This document shows, in pieces, positions 46,991 through 57,228 of a DNA stretch of 64,000 nt. A model generated the notes under the pieces. It made no database searches, was not told where the DNA came from, and was given only the letters and a program-made list of their open reading frames with translations. Within the stretch, counting starts at the first letter, position 1, and every line of letters begins with the position of its first letter. Source of the stretch: Pantoea sp. 1.19 (GTDB lineage Bacteria; Pseudomonadota; Gammaproteobacteria; Enterobacterales; Enterobacteriaceae). The DNA lies in NCBI RefSeq assembly GCF_001922585.1, contig NZ_MRBS01000002.1:434001-498000 (forward strand), read 5' to 3'. The position numbers were made by a program, and so were the translations under genes.

Positions 46991-47326
46991 TCAGTGCTCG
47001 CGCGCGTGGTTAATGGTATAGCGTGGGAACTCCACCACCAGATCCTCATCGGCGATGCGCGCCTGGCAGCTCAGACGGCTGTCCGGCTCGAGACCCCACG
47101 CTTTGTCCAGCATGTCATCTTCGTCTTCGCTGCTCTCGGCCAGCGTATCAAACCCCTCACGCACCACGCAGTGGCAGGTCGTGCAGGCGCAGGATTTTTC
47201 GCAGGCGTGTTCCACGTCCATCCCGTTTCGCAGGGCGACGTCCAGAATGGTTTCACCCGGCTGCGCGTCAAACACCCCGCCTTCCGGCAACATATCCTGA
47301 TGGGGCAAAAATACAATCTTCGGCAT
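46991..47326 (-). CDS. fdx: ISC system [2Fe-2S] ferredoxin
   Basis: A 111-residue adrenodoxin-type ferredoxin. The cluster ligands are the cysteines of [17 protein letters not shown] and LSCQARI. It supplies electrons during Fe-S assembly on IscU. It lies 5 bases behind hscA in the isc operon. Confidence 0.97.
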   Translation of the reverse strand: MPKIVFLPHQDMLPEGGVFDAQPGETILDVALRNGMDVEHACEKSCACTTCHCVVREGFDTLAESSEDEDDMLDKAWGLEPDSRLSCQARIADEDLVVEFPRYTINHAREH

Positions 47327-47331
47327 GACTC

Positions 47332-49182
47332 TTACACCTCGTCCACAGAGTGCCCGGCCAGTGCGCGGCGAATGGAGTCATCCATGCGGCGCGCGGCAAA
47401 GTCCTGGGTTACGTTATCTAGTTGTTTCACCGCGGCGGCAATGACGCTGGCGTCATCCCCCTGCAGCGCATCGTGCAGGGCCTGCTGCGCGGCGGTAATC
47501 GCCGCCGCTTCCGGCTCGCTCAGCAGGTGGGCGTCTTCCGCCAGCGCCCCGCTGAGGCTCTCCAGCACGCGCAGACCATCGACCTTCTCTTCCGCCAGGC
47601 GGCGGGCGTCCACGTCCTGCTGAGCGTGGCTGACAGAATCGGTGATCATCTGCGCAATTTCGTTTTCGCTCAGGCCAAACGACGGTTTCACCTGAATGGC
47701 CGCCTCAACCCCGGTGGATTTCTCCATCGCGGTGACGCTCAGCAGGCCATCGGCGTCTACCTGAAAGGTGACGCGAATGTGCGCGCCGCCCGCCGGCATC
47801 GCCGGGATGCCACGCAGCGAGAAGCGCGCCAGCGATCGGCAGTCGCCGACCATCTCGCGTTCGCCCTGCAGCACGTGCATGCTCATCGCGGTCTGGCCGT
47901 CTTTAAAAGTGGTAAACTCCTGCGCGCGCGCCACCGGGATGGTGGTGTTACGCGGGATCACTTTTTCCACCAGCCCGCCCATGGTTTCCAGGCCGAGCGA
48001 CAGCGGGATCACGTCCAGCAGCAGCATGTCGCTGTCCGGCTTGTTCCCAACCAGTATATCGGCCTGGATGGCGGCGCCAATCGCCACGACGCGATCCGGA
48101 TCGATGTCGGTCAGCGGCGAGCGGCCAAAGAAGGCCCCCACCTGCTCACGCACCGCCGGCACGCGGGTCGATCCACCGACCATCACGACATCCTGCACCT
48201 CGTCGGGGCTGACGCCGGCGTCCTTCATGGCGCGACGCGACGCCAGCAGGGTGCGCTTGATCAGCGGGGCGATCAGCGCAGTAAATTCGGCGCGCGTGAT
48301 GCTTCCCTGCCAGTCGCCGAGGGTGACCGGCACGCTTTCGGCGTCGCTGAGGGCGATTTTGGCCGCCGTCGCAACGTCAAGCAGTTCGCGGTTGCGCAGG
48401 GCATCGCTGCGGTCCTGCCAGCCGGCTTTTTCCCGCAGCCGATCGGCCAGCAGGCTGTCAAAGTCATCGCCGCCAAGGGCCGAATCGCCGCCGGTGGCCA
48501 GCACTTCGAACACGCCGCGGCTGAGGCGTAAAATGGAGATATCAAAGGTGCCCCCGCCGAGATCGTACACGGCAATCACTCCCTCCTGACCGGAGTCGAG
48601 ACCGTAGGCCACCGCCGCCGCGGTCGGCTCATTGAGCAGCCGTAGCACGTTCAGGCCGGCCAGCCGCGCGGCGTCTTTGGTGCCCTGGCGCTGCGCATCG
48701 TCAAAATAGGCGGGAACGGTGATCACCACGCCCTCCAGCGCGTCGCCGAGGCTGTCGCGGGCGCGCTGCGCCAGCGCGCTGAGGATGTCACCGGAGACCT
48801 TGATCGGACTGACCACGCCGGCGACGGTGTCGATCAGCGGCAGGCCGTTTTCACTGGCGGCAAAGCGGTAAGGGAGCTGCGGATAGCGCTGCCGGACATC
48901 CGCCAGCGAGCGGCCCATCAGTCGCTTCACCGAGCTGATGGTGTTATGCGGATCGCGCGCCGCGCCTTCGCGGGCTTCCCAGCCGATGCGCGCGGCATCG
49001 CGGCCGTAGTGCACCACCGAAGGGAGCAGGTGGCGGCCCTGCGCATCGGGCAGGGTTTCCGCCTGGCCGCTGCGCACGGTGGCGACCAGCGAGTGGGTGG
49101 TACCCAGATCAATACCGACGGCCAGGCGGCGCTGATGCGGCGCCGTACTCAGGCCCGGCTCACTAATTTGTAATAACGCCAT
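47332..49182 (-). CDS. hscA: Hsp70-type Fe-S chaperone HscA
   Basis: A 616-residue specialised DnaK homologue. The ATPase domain begins [14 protein letters not shown] and includes [15 protein letters not shown] and MVGGSTRVP. The substrate domain follows with an α-helical lid. It binds the LPPVK motif of IscU and, with HscB, promotes cluster release to acceptor proteins. Same length as E. coli HscA. Confidence 0.97.
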   Translation of the reverse strand: MALLQISEPGLSTAPHQRRLAVGIDLGTTHSLVATVRSGQAETLPDAQGRHLLPSVVHYGRDAARIGWEAREGAARDPHNTISSVKRLMGRSLADVRQRYPQLPYRFAASENGLPLIDTVAGVVSPIKVSGDILSALAQRARDSLGDALEGVVITVPAYFDDAQRQGTKDAARLAGLNVLRLLNEPTAAAVAYGLDSGQEGVIAVYDLGGGTFDISILRLSRGVFEVLATGGDSALGGDDFDSLLADRLREKAGWQDRSDALRNRELLDVATAAKIALSDAESVPVTLGDWQGSITRAEFTALIAPLIKRTLLASRRAMKDAGVSPDEVQDVVMVGGSTRVPAVREQVGAFFGRSPLTDIDPDRVVAIGAAIQADILVGNKPDSDMLLLDVIPLSLGLETMGGLVEKVIPRNTTIPVARAQEFTTFKDGQTAMSMHVLQGEREMVGDCRSLARFSLRGIPAMPAGGAHIRVTFQVDADGLLSVTAMEKSTGVEAAIQVKPSFGLSENEIAQMITDSVSHAQQDVDARRLAEEKVDGLRVLESLSGALAEDAHLLSEPEAAAITAAQQALHDALQGDDASVIAAAVKQLDNVTQDFAARRMDDSIRRALAGHSVDEV

Positions 49183-49197
49183 GTTGAGCTTCCCGTA

Positions 49198-49713
49198 TTA
49201 AAAATCGAGCAGCTGCTCTTCGAGCGCTTCTGCCTGGCTGCGCAGTTTAGCGAGAAAACGCAGCTTGCGCACGGTGTCCGCGCCCTGCGCCCACTGGCTG
49301 GCGGCCAGCGCGTCGCGCAGCTCGGTTTCCCGCGCCGTCGCCATCGCGCTGACGCGGGCAATCAGGCCGCCCAACGCCGCGGCGTCTTTGCGCTGCGCCA
49401 TCGCCTCCAGCTCTTCACGCAGCTCAAGCTGTTCCATCAGGAACGCGGCGTCACGCATCGTGTGCTGTTCGTTGTTGATGTCGAAGCCGTGCAGGCTGAG
49501 CAGGTATTCGGCACGCGGCAGCGGCGAGCGCAGCGCCTGATAGCCCTGATTAAGGGTGGCGGCCTGCTGAACGGCCTGCAGACGGACGGATTCGGATTCG
49601 GTAGCGAAGCGATCGGGATGATACTGACGTTGCAGTTCCTGAAAACGGCTTGTCAGCGCCGCCGCATCGATATCCCAGCTTTGCGGCAGACCAAACAGGG
49701 TGAAGTAATCCAT
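49198..49713 (-). CDS. hscB: J-domain co-chaperone HscB
   Basis: A 171-residue protein. The J domain (residues 1-75) contains the HPD motif in [14 protein letters not shown]. The C-terminal three-helix bundle binds IscU. It stimulates the HscA ATPase. Spacing of 15 bases to hscA and 85 bases behind iscA matches the conserved isc order. Confidence 0.97.
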   Translation of the reverse strand: MDYFTLFGLPQSWDIDAAALTSRFQELQRQYHPDRFATESESVRLQAVQQAATLNQGYQALRSPLPRAEYLLSLHGFDINNEQHTMRDAAFLMEQLELREELEAMAQRKDAAALGGLIARVSAMATARETELRDALAASQWAQGADTVRKLRFLAKLRSQAEALEEQLLDF

Positions 49714-49798
49714 AAACGACTCGAAAAACGCGGGTTTCAGTAAAAACGAAATCGCCCCGACGGCGTCGGCGCGATTTCATCAGGTGCTACAGCGGGCG

Positions 49799-50122
49799 TC
49801 AGACGTGGAAGCTTTCGCCACAACCGCACTCGTCTTTGACGTTCGGGTTGTTGAACTTGAAGCCCTCGTTGAGCCCCTCTTTGACAAAGTCCAGTTCGGT
49901 GCCGTCAAGGTAGACGAGGCTTTTGCCATCAATCACAATCCGGACCCCTTTCTGTTCAAAGACGGTGTCTTCCGGCTGCGGCTCGTCGACAAACTCCAGC
50001 ACGTAGGCCATACCGGAGCAGCCGGAGGTCCGCACCCCCAGCCGCAGGCCGTAGCCTTTACCGCGATGGGTGAGAAACTGGCTCACGCGGGATGCCGCGC
50101 TGTCGCTTAAGGTGATCGACAT
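49799..50122 (-). CDS. iscA: Fe-S assembly A-type carrier IscA
   Basis: A 107-residue protein with the three conserved cysteines: [13 protein letters not shown] and the C-terminal [12 protein letters not shown]-type carriers move [4Fe-4S] or Fe to target enzymes. Length is the same as in E. coli. Confidence 0.97.
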   Translation of the reverse strand: MSITLSDSAASRVSQFLTHRGKGYGLRLGVRTSGCSGMAYVLEFVDEPQPEDTVFEQKGVRIVIDGKSLVYLDGTELDFVKEGLNEGFKFNNPNVKDECGCGESFHV

Positions 50123-50133
50123 ACCGCCTCCGC

Positions 50134-50520
50134 TTACTGTGGCTCTTTTTTACTCTTGTAATCCGCAATCGCGGCCTTGATCGCGTCTTCTGCCAGGATT
50201 GAGCAGTGAATTTTCACCGGCGGCAGCTCCAGCTCTTCGGCAATCGCCATGTTGGTGATGCTTTGCGCTTCGTCGAGGGATTTGCCTTTCACCCACTCGG
50301 TGATAAGCGAGCTGGACGCGATCGCAGACCCACAGCCGTAGGTTTTAAACCGTGCGTCTTCGATGATGCCGCCATCGCTGACTTTGATCTGCAGTTTCAT
50401 CACGTCGCCGCAGGCCGGGGCGCCGACCATGCCGCTGCCGACGGAAGGATCGCTGTTGTCAAACGACCCAACGTTGCGCGGATTTTCGTAATGATCGATG
50501 ACTTTTTCGCTGTATGCCAT
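50134..50520 (-). CDS. iscU: Fe-S scaffold protein IscU
   Basis: A 128-residue scaffold on which clusters are built. Ligand cysteines 37 (GAPACGDV), 63 ([12 protein letters not shown]) and 106 ([10 protein letters not shown]) are present, and LPPVK, the HscA recognition site, precedes the third. Follows iscS by 25 bases. Confidence 0.97.
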   Translation of the reverse strand: MAYSEKVIDHYENPRNVGSFDNSDPSVGSGMVGAPACGDVMKLQIKVSDGGIIEDARFKTYGCGSAIASSSLITEWVKGKSLDEAQSITNMAIAEELELPPVKIHCSILAEDAIKAAIADYKSKKEPQ

Positions 50521-50545
50521 GGTAAGTATCTCCTGCTTCCTGAAA

Positions 50546-51760
50546 TTAGTGATGTGCCCATTCGATGGTGTTCAGATCCACGCCGGCTTTGAACATGTCC
50601 CACAGCGGGGAGAGCTCGCGTAAGCGGCCGATGGATTTCTGTACCAGCGCAATGGCGTAATCGATCTCTTCTTCGGTGGTGAAACGCCCCAGCGAGAAAC
50701 GGATAGAACTGTGTGCCAGTTCATCGTTCATGCCGAGTGCGCGCAGCACGTAGGAAGGTTCCAGGCTGGCAGAGGTACAGGCGGAGCCTGAAGAGACCGC
50801 CAGGTCTTTCAGCGCCATGATCAGCGACTCGCCCTCAACGTAGTTAAAGCTGACGTTAAGAATGTTCGGCGCGCCCTGCTCGAGGTCACCGTTGAGGTAC
50901 ACTTCTTCAATGTCTTTGATGCCGTGCCACAGGCGGTCGCGCAGTACGCGCAGACGGGCCATCTCGTCGGTCATCTCAGCTTTGGCAATCCGATACGCTT
51001 CGCCCATGCCGACAATCTGGTGCACCGGCAGGGTACCGGAACGCATGCCGCGCTCGTGACCGCCACCGTGGATCTGCGCGTCCAAACGGATACGCGGCTT
51101 GCGGCGTACGTAGAGCCCGCCGATGCCTTTCGGGCCATAGATTTTGTGCGCGGAGAAGGACATCAGATCCACTTTCAGCTGCGCCAGATCGATAGGCAGC
51201 TTGCCCACGCTTTGGGTCGCGTCGACGTGGAAGATGATGCCGCGCGCACGGCAGAGCTCGCCGATGGTCGCAATGTCCTGCACCACGCCGATTTCGTTGT
51301 TCACGTGCATGATCGACACCAGTACGGTGTCTTCGCGCATGGCCGCCTGCAGCGTATTCAGATCGATAATGCCGTTGCTCTGCGGGGCGAGGTAAGTGAC
51401 CTCAAAGCCTTCGCGCTCCAGCTGACGGCAGGTATCCAGCACCGCTTTGTGTTCGGTTTTGCAGGTGATGATGTGCTTGCCTTTTTTCTGATAGAAGGTG
51501 GCCGCACCTTTAATCGCCAGGTTATTCGACTCGGTCGCGCCGGAGGTAAAGACGATTTCACGCGGATCGGCGCCGACCAGATCGGCCACCTGGTTACGTG
51601 CGATATCCACCGCTTCTTCCGACTGCCAGCCGAAACGGTGCGAGCGGGAGGCGGGGTTACCGAACGTGCCATCCAGCGTCAGGTACTGCATCATCTTCTC
51701 TGCCACGCGCGGGTCAGCCGGCGTTGTGGCGGAGTAATCGAGATAAATCGGTAATTTCAT
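50546..51760 (-). CDS. iscS: Cysteine desulfurase IscS
   Basis: A 404-residue PLP enzyme, same length as E. coli IscS. The PLP Lys is in [15 protein letters not shown], and the mobile-loop cysteine (Cys328) in [15 protein letters not shown]. It takes sulfur from cysteine as persulfide and passes it to IscU, and also to tRNA-thiolation partners. Confidence 0.97.
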   Translation of the reverse strand: MKLPIYLDYSATTPADPRVAEKMMQYLTLDGTFGNPASRSHRFGWQSEEAVDIARNQVADLVGADPREIVFTSGATESNNLAIKGAATFYQKKGKHIITCKTEHKAVLDTCRQLEREGFEVTYLAPQSNGIIDLNTLQAAMREDTVLVSIMHVNNEIGVVQDIATIGELCRARGIIFHVDATQSVGKLPIDLAQLKVDLMSFSAHKIYGPKGIGGLYVRRKPRIRLDAQIHGGGHERGMRSGTLPVHQIVGMGEAYRIAKAEMTDEMARLRVLRDRLWHGIKDIEEVYLNGDLEQGAPNILNVSFNYVEGESLIMALKDLAVSSGSACTSASLEPSYVLRALGMNDELAHSSIRFSLGRFTTEEEIDYAIALVQKSIGRLRELSPLWDMFKAGVDLNTIEWAHH

Positions 51761-51868
51761 TGCTCTTCAGGCTCCGTACATCACTTCAATTCGCAAAAGG
51801 TGATCCGATTCCCCGCGGCCGGCGGGGAAAAATACTGGGTGCGGCCGCATCGTGACCGCCACCGGGTC

Positions 51869-52375
51869 TCAGGCGCGCAGGTTGACGCTGATGGTCTCTT
51901 GCCCACGGCCGGTCGGGGCGCGGCGATGCTCGTTGGCATCTTTGCCACTCTGCCGGTCGGCCACGTCGAGGATCTCCTGATTGTTGACCAGCTCGGCCAG
52001 CGTAATATTGTTCAGAAAATCACTGATGCGCTCACTCAGATCGCGCCACAGCGCGTGGGTCAGGCAGCGTTCGCCCCCCTGACACCCCTCTTTGCCCTGA
52101 CATTTGGTAGCATCCACCGACTCGTCGACGGCGGTGATCACCGCGCCCACCGCAATCTCCGCGGCGGTTTTGCCCAGCAGGTATCCGCCACCGGGGCCGC
52201 GTACGCTGGCGACCAGTCCGTGCTTGCGCAGGCGGGAAAACAGCTGCTCAAGGTAGGAGAGCGAGATCCCCTGGCGCTCGGAGATGTCCGCCAGCGGTAC
52301 CGGGCCTTCATGGGAGTGCAGCGCAACGTCAAGCATGGCGGTTACGGCGTAGCGCCCTTTGGAAGTCAGTCTCAT
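51869..52375 (-). CDS. iscR: Fe-S dependent regulator IscR
   Basis: A 168-residue Rrf2-family repressor. The N-terminal winged helix ([19 protein letters not shown]) binds DNA. Cluster cysteines lie in [14 protein letters not shown] (C-x5-C-x5-C), with a His ligand just after. With [2Fe-2S] it represses isc; as apo-protein it activates other operons. Slightly longer than E. coli IscR (162). Confidence 0.96.
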   Translation of the reverse strand: MRLTSKGRYAVTAMLDVALHSHEGPVPLADISERQGISLSYLEQLFSRLRKHGLVASVRGPGGGYLLGKTAAEIAVGAVITAVDESVDATKCQGKEGCQGGERCLTHALWRDLSERISDFLNNITLAELVNNQEILDVADRQSGKDANEHRRAPTGRGQETISVNLRA

Positions 52376-52441
52376 GGCAAACGTTACCTCAGGTCAGCCC
52401 CGGACGGGGAAATGTCAGAAAAGATGGTACCGGAGTCTGAC

Positions 52442-52491
52442 ATTCCTGAGTGATTTGGTCAACTATTTATCTGACTAAAATACTCAACTAT
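52442..52491 (-). promoter_or_regulatory. Two adjacent IscR type-1 sites and the iscR promoter
   Basis: On the minus strand, 52491-52467 and 52466-52442 are two 25-base sites placed back to back. Both begin ATAGTTGA and follow the type-1 IscR consensus (ATASYYGACTRWWWYAGTCRRSTAT). The second contains a -35 TTGACC, followed after 17 bases by CAGACT with an upstream TGT, an extended -10-like box. The first overlaps the end of trmJ. This supports autorepression of isc as in E. coli. Confidence 0.75.
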
Positions 52492-53221
52492 TCCCGTCGC
52501 GCGGCTTACCAAAGGCGGCCAGCATACCGCGCAGAATATTCAGCTCGTCGCGCTCCGGACGGGCGCGGGTAAACAGGCGCCGCAGCTTACTCATCACCTG
52601 GCCGGGATTGGCCTGGCGGATAAATCCGCTGTCGACCATCATCTGCTCAAGGTGCTGATAGAAGCGTTCAAGGTCGTCCACCAGGGGGTAAGGCGACTCG
52701 GTATACACCGGCTTGTCGCCCTGCGTGGCCTGCCCGGCCAGCCACGCCATGCGCACCTCGTAGGCGATGATCTGCACCGCCATCGCCAGGTTCAGCGAGC
52801 TGTATTCCGGGTTGGCCTGAATGGCCACGTGGTAGTGGCATTTCTGCAGTTCGTCGTTGGTCAGGCCGACGCGTTCGCGGCCAAACACCAGCGCCACCGG
52901 CGCCTGCTGCCCCTCGTCCACCGCCTTTATCCCACACTCGCGCGCATCGAGCATCGGCCACGGTAGCGAGCGGGAGCGGGCGCTGGTGCCGACCACCAGG
53001 CCACAGCCGGCAATGGCGTCATCCAGTGTGTCGACAATCTTCGCCTCGCCGATCACATCGCTGGCGCCCGCAGCGAGCGAGATGGCCTGCGAGTCGGGTT
53101 TCACCAGCGGATTGACCAGATACAGCGAGGAGAGACCCATGGTCTTCATGGCGCGGGCCACGGAGCCCATGTTGCCGGTGTGGGAGGTTTCCACCAGCAC
53201 GATTCGAATATTTTCCAGCAT
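52484..53221 (-). CDS. trmJ: tRNA (Cm32/Um32) methyltransferase TrmJ
   Basis: A 245-residue SPOUT-class enzyme. I start at the ATG giving [20 protein letters not shown], which matches E. coli TrmJ; the ORF extends 18 codons further without support. SAM-binding knot residues [15 protein letters not shown]-type sequence ([16 protein letters not shown]) and [14 protein letters not shown] are present. It methylates the 2'-OH at position 32 of several tRNAs. Confidence 0.95.
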   Translation of the reverse strand: MLENIRIVLVETSHTGNMGSVARAMKTMGLSSLYLVNPLVKPDSQAISLAAGASDVIGEAKIVDTLDDAIAGCGLVVGTSARSRSLPWPMLDARECGIKAVDEGQQAPVALVFGRERVGLTNDELQKCHYHVAIQANPEYSSLNLAMAVQIIAYEVRMAWLAGQATQGDKPVYTESPYPLVDDLERFYQHLEQMMVDSGFIRQANPGQVMSKLRRLFTRARPERDELNILRGMLAAFGKPRDGNS

Positions 53222-53365
53222 ATTGGCGTCTGTCAGATCGGAGAATGGCGCTATCCTAACATAAAAGCAGGACATGAGCAGAACAGCCTGTTATACTTCG
53301 CGCCGATTAAAATTCGTGCGTCAGTGGACGCCGAGGCCGTTCTTTAACATCCATGAGAGAGACCC

Positions 53366-54169
53366 ATGCATCCAATGCTCAACATTGCCGTGCGCGCTGC
53401 GCGTAAGGCCGGAAACGTGATTGCCAAGAATTATGAAACCCCGGACGCGGTAGAAGCCAGCCAAAAAGGCAGCAACGATTTTGTCACCAATGTTGATCGC
53501 GAAGCGGAGCGCCAGATTATTGAGGTGATCCGTAAATCTTACCCGAAGCACACCATTATCTCCGAAGAGAGCGGTGAGCTGGCCGGCGAAGAGGCGGATA
53601 TTCAGTGGGTTATCGATCCTCTGGATGGCACCACCAACTTCATCAAACGCCTGCCCCACTTCTCCGTCTCCATCGCCGTGCGCATTAAAGGCCGCACCGA
53701 AGTGGCGGTCGTTTACGATCCGATGCGGAATGAGCTGTTTAGCGCGGTGCGCGGCCAGGGCGCCCAGCTGAACGGCTATCGCCTGCGCGGCGGCACCGCC
53801 CGCGATCTGGACGGCACCATTATCGCCACCGGCTTCCCGTTCAAAATGAAGCAGCACAGCCCGGCGTTTATCGCTATCGTGGCCAAACTGTTCACCCAGT
53901 GCGCTGATTTCCGCCGTACCGGCTCCGCCGCGTTGGATCTGGCCTATGTGGCCGCCGGCCGCGTGGATGGCTACTTTGAAATTGGCCTGAAGCCGTGGGA
54001 TTTCGCTGCCGGCGAACTGCTGGTACGCGAAGCGGGTGGCCTGGTGACCGACTTTACCGGTAATCACAACTACCTGACCACCGGTAACCTCGTCGCCGGT
54101 AACCCGCGCGTGGTGAAATCACTGCTGGCCGCCATGCGTGATGAGCTGAGCGAAGCCCTGAAGCGCTAA
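53366..54169 (+). CDS. suhB: Inositol-1-monophosphatase SuhB
   Basis: A 267-residue enzyme, same length as E. coli SuhB. Metal-binding motifs ISEESGEL and WVIDPLDGTTNF, then the C-terminal GYFEIGLKPWDFAAGELLVREAGG. Besides phosphatase activity it joins the Nus antitermination complex in rRNA synthesis. Diverges from trmJ across 144 bases. Confidence 0.97.
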   Translation: MHPMLNIAVRAARKAGNVIAKNYETPDAVEASQKGSNDFVTNVDREAERQIIEVIRKSYPKHTIISEESGELAGEEADIQWVIDPLDGTTNFIKRLPHFSVSIAVRIKGRTEVAVVYDPMRNELFSAVRGQGAQLNGYRLRGGTARDLDGTIIATGFPFKMKQHSPAFIAIVAKLFTQCADFRRTGSAALDLAYVAAGRVDGYFEIGLKPWDFAAGELLVREAGGLVTDFTGNHNYLTTGNLVAGNPRVVKSLLAAMRDELSEALKR

Positions 54170-54201
54170 GCGTTCCCGGGCCGCCCCCGCGCGGCCCGAT
54201 A

Positions 54202-55188
54202 TCACAGCGCGCGCAGTCCGCCTGAGGCGATCGGCTGCGCTGCCTGCCACAGCACGCCCCCCGCCACCAGCAGCAGCACGCCCCCTGCCAGCAGCAGAGT
54301 CGCCGCGCCGAGGCCCTGAGCACCGCCGCGCCCCCGACTGAGCCGCACCGCCAGACGACGCGACAGCTGTACCAGCAACGCCATCAGTGAGACCGTCAGC
54401 GCCGTGCCGGCCGCCATTACCAGCGCCGCCACCACTCCCCAGGCATAGACGCCGATCACTTTAGCAAACAGCAGCATCATGATCGCCCCCGAACAGGGAC
54501 GCAGCCCCATTGACAACACCACCGCCAGCCGCATCCGGCCAGTAACCGCCTGCGCCAGCTGCTGCGGATCCGGTAGATGCTGATGGCCGCAGCCGCAGCG
54601 GCCCGCCGCCGGCTGGGCGCAGGCCCCGCCTGAGGCCGGTGGGTACAGCGCCTGAATGCGCGGCGGTCGCAGGCGCTGGCGGATCTGGCGCAGTGCGCGC
54701 CAGATCATGACGCCGCCCAGCAGCATCACCAGCAGATAGCTGCCCTTCTCCAGCCAGTAGCTGCTGAGGTGCAGCTGGCGCGAGCTGAGCGCCAGCAGGT
54801 GTAAACAGACCGTCACCAGCACGATGGCCACCGCGCCCTGCAGCAGCGAGGAGAGCAGCGTCAGCCACAGGCTGGTTTTCAGCCGCGTCGGGTGGGTCGC
54901 CAGAAAGGTGGCGATCACCACTTTGCCGTGGCCCGGTCCGGCGGCGTGCACCACCCCGTACAGCAGGCTGAAGCCGATCAGCATCGCGCCCGCGCGCTCG
55001 CTGTGGCCCGCGACCTGCAGCAGCAGGCGGGTGGTTTCGCGATTGAGCTGGCGCTGCCAGTCGGCGCTCTGCAGCAGCAGCTGCGGCCAGAGCAGCCAGA
55101 GCAGCAGCGCCCCCAGCAGCAGCAGCGCGGCAAACAGCCACAGCGGCCAGCGCGCCGCGGGCCGGCGAGTGGGAAAGATCACGGACAC
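54202..55188 (-). CDS. NicO-family nickel/cobalt (or zinc) transporter
   Basis: A 328-residue membrane protein with six or more helices. Starts at GTG 55188, overlapping the upstream stop by 10 bases. Motifs HAAGPGHGKVVIATFLATHP and SMGLRPCSGAIMMLLFAK are typical of NicO/RcnA proteins. A cytoplasmic loop with GACAQPAAGRCGCGHQHLPD offers Cys/His metal ligands. Coupled to a DUF1007 gene, it probably moves Ni, Co or Zn; direction and metal cannot be read from sequence. Confidence 0.82.
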   Translation of the reverse strand: MSVIFPTRRPAARWPLWLFAALLLLGALLLWLLWPQLLLQSADWQRQLNRETTRLLLQVAGHSERAGAMLIGFSLLYGVVHAAGPGHGKVVIATFLATHPTRLKTSLWLTLLSSLLQGAVAIVLVTVCLHLLALSSRQLHLSSYWLEKGSYLLVMLLGGVMIWRALRQIRQRLRPPRIQALYPPASGGACAQPAAGRCGCGHQHLPDPQQLAQAVTGRMRLAVVLSMGLRPCSGAIMMLLFAKVIGVYAWGVVAALVMAAGTALTVSLMALLVQLSRRLAVRLSRGRGGAQGLGAATLLLAGGVLLLVAGGVLWQAAQPIASGGLRAL

Positions 55189-55838
55189 GTTAGCGTAACC
55201 GTTTGTGCAAATTGTCGGCCCAAATCCATCTCCTCCGCAGGGGCATCGGCTTTGTCCAGCGACAGCGCGTACTGCTTTAGCGCCGCGCCGGGCGTGGGCG
55301 TATCCACGCGGGAGCGGCAGCGGACCGCCGCCGCATCGCCCAGGCTGAATGCCGCCGCATTGTCGTAATGCATATCCACAAAATAGGTCGGGTCAAAGGT
55401 CATCAGGGTCAGCGACAGGCCGCTGAGCGGCAGCGGCTTCGCCAGCGGCAGCACAAAACTCAGCACCGCCTGGTGTCCCTCGCGCGCCAGCCCGTAGCGC
55501 GGCGGCACCGTATCAAACTTCACCCGCTGCCCCCGATGCCACATCTCGCTAAAGTAGTGCTGCCCGAGAACGTTCGCCATCACTTCGGCCGCCAGTTTTT
55601 TCCACACTTCGCTGCCGGGCGCTGCCGTTCCGGCATCGTAGAGCAGATCCGCCGACGTGATGTCATCCATCTTCCAGCGCATGGCGATACCGGTGAGCTT
55701 GCCGTCATCAATCACCGGCTGTGCCTGCAGGGCAATAAAGCTGTGCGGATGCGCCGCCGGGGCCGCGCTGAACAGCAGTAAGCTGGCCGTCAGCAGCCGG
55801 CGGATAAGTATGTTATAAGATAACAAAAGTGCGGTCAT
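55179..55838 (-). CDS. DUF1007 periplasmic protein, partner of NicO transporter
   Basis: A 219-residue protein starting at ATG 55838 behind AGGAAAG. A signal peptide ends around AAPAAHPHSF; the mature N-terminus HPHS is a possible metal ligand. The body (IDDGKLTGIAMRWKMDDITSADLLYD, LTLMTFDPTYFVDMHYDN) matches DUF1007 (PF06226). DUF1007 and NicO genes commonly pair and are thought to act in metal handling. Located between suhB and csiE, where E. coli has other genes. Confidence 0.85.
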   Translation of the reverse strand: MTALLLSYNILIRRLLTASLLLFSAAPAAHPHSFIALQAQPVIDDGKLTGIAMRWKMDDITSADLLYDAGTAAPGSEVWKKLAAEVMANVLGQHYFSEMWHRGQRVKFDTVPPRYGLAREGHQAVLSFVLPLAKPLPLSGLSLTLMTFDPTYFVDMHYDNAAAFSLGDAAAVRCRSRVDTPTPGAALKQYALSLDKADAPAEEMDLGRQFAQTVTLTCP

Positions 55839-55959
55839 CGTCTTTCCTGTAAAAAATTCTGTGATCGCCATAGAACCGCTGAACAAAATCCCGCCGCGCG
55901 GCGTGCATCACCGGCGGGCCTGGCTACGCTTATTCTGTCATAACCAACTGGAATAACAG

Positions 55960-57228
55960 ATGATGCCGTCAGAACCCGCCGCCGCGCCTGTTTACGCCAG
56001 TGCGCAACGCCAGAACCATCTGCTGTTACTCATGTCGTTACCTCAGCCGGCGCTGACCCTGCGCACCGCCTGCGACATGTACGCCGTCGATGCGCCACGC
56101 GCCCGGCAAGATATAGCGGAGGTTGAGAGAGAAATCCAGCGCGCCCATCGCCTGCGCGTCAGCTGCGAAGCGGACGGCATTTACCGCGTGCAGGGCAGCG
56201 AGCTGGACCGCCGCCTGTGTCTGCTGCACGGCGTACGCCGCGCGCTGCGCCACAGCCCGGCGTTTATTGACGGCCACTTTACGCCGGCGCTGCGCGCCAG
56301 CCTGCGTCAGCGGCAGACGGCACGTGGGCTGAGCGATACGGTCAATTTGCAGGCGCTGATCGACTACTGCGGCCGTCGCCTGACCCGCCCGTTCTGCCCG
56401 CGCGACGGTCAACTGCTGCAGCTGATGTTTCTCTACGAGCTGTGCCAGCTTCCCGCGCCGCGCTTCAGCCCGCAGCAGCAGCAGTGGCTACGCAACCGCC
56501 GCGAGCGCCAGGTGGCGGAGAGCGTGGTACAGCTCTGGCGCCGCCACCATCCGCCGCTGCACGACAGCGAGGCGGATCTGCTGACGCTGCTGTTTAGCCA
56601 GCTGCATATTCCACAGCGCGCCGAGGCGCAGCACCCCAGCGAACAGCAGCTGCTGCGGCAGATTGCACTGCTGATTCACCGTTTTGAAACCCTGGCCGGC
56701 CGGCATTTTCAGGATCGCGACGCCCTCGGCGCACAGCTTTACAGCCACCTGAGCCAGGCGCTGGAGCGCTGCTGCTTTGCCATCGGCATTGATACAGCGC
56801 TGACCGGGGATGTCCAGCGTCTTTATCCGCGCCTGATGCGCACCGCCTGCGCCGCCCTGCGCGGAGTGGAAACGTTTTATGGTATTCGGCTCAGCCACGC
56901 CGAACGCAGCCTGGTGGCGGTGATTTTTGGTGCCTGGCTGATGCAAGAGAACGCGCTGCAGGAGAAGCAGGTGCTGCTGCTGACCGGTGAAGACAACGAT
57001 CTTGAGCAGCAAATTGAGCGGCAGATTCGCGAGCTGACGCTGATGCCCATTAGCGTCAAGTACCTGGACGCGCAGGCCTTCCAGCGCGATGGCGCACCGC
57101 GCGGCACCGCACTGGTGATCAGCCCTTACGCCACGCCGCTGCCGCTCTACTCGCCGCCGGTGATCCACACCGGGCTGACGCTGGGCCAGCATCAGCAGCA
57201 GCGGATCCGCTCACTGCTGGAGTCCTGA
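55960..57228 (+). CDS. csiE: CsiE, stationary-phase inducible PRD-domain protein
   Basis: A 422-residue protein with antiterminator-like architecture: an N-terminal helical domain (QNHLLLLMSLPQPALTLRTACDMYAVDAPRARQDIAEVE) resembling an HTH, then PRD-like regions. The C-terminal part contains VLLLTGEDNDLEQQIERQIRELTLMPI. E. coli csiE is induced by RpoS and cAMP-CRP; its target is unknown. It overlaps hcaT tail to tail by 18 bases. Confidence 0.9.
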   Translation: MMPSEPAAAPVYASAQRQNHLLLLMSLPQPALTLRTACDMYAVDAPRARQDIAEVEREIQRAHRLRVSCEADGIYRVQGSELDRRLCLLHGVRRALRHSPAFIDGHFTPALRASLRQRQTARGLSDTVNLQALIDYCGRRLTRPFCPRDGQLLQLMFLYELCQLPAPRFSPQQQQWLRNRRERQVAESVVQLWRRHHPPLHDSEADLLTLLFSQLHIPQRAEAQHPSEQQLLRQIALLIHRFETLAGRHFQDRDALGAQLYSHLSQALERCCFAIGIDTALTGDVQRLYPRLMRTACAALRGVETFYGIRLSHAERSLVAVIFGAWLMQENALQEKQVLLLTGEDNDLEQQIERQIRELTLMPISVKYLDAQAFQRDGAPRGTALVISPYATPLPLYSPPVIHTGLTLGQHQQQRIRSLLES

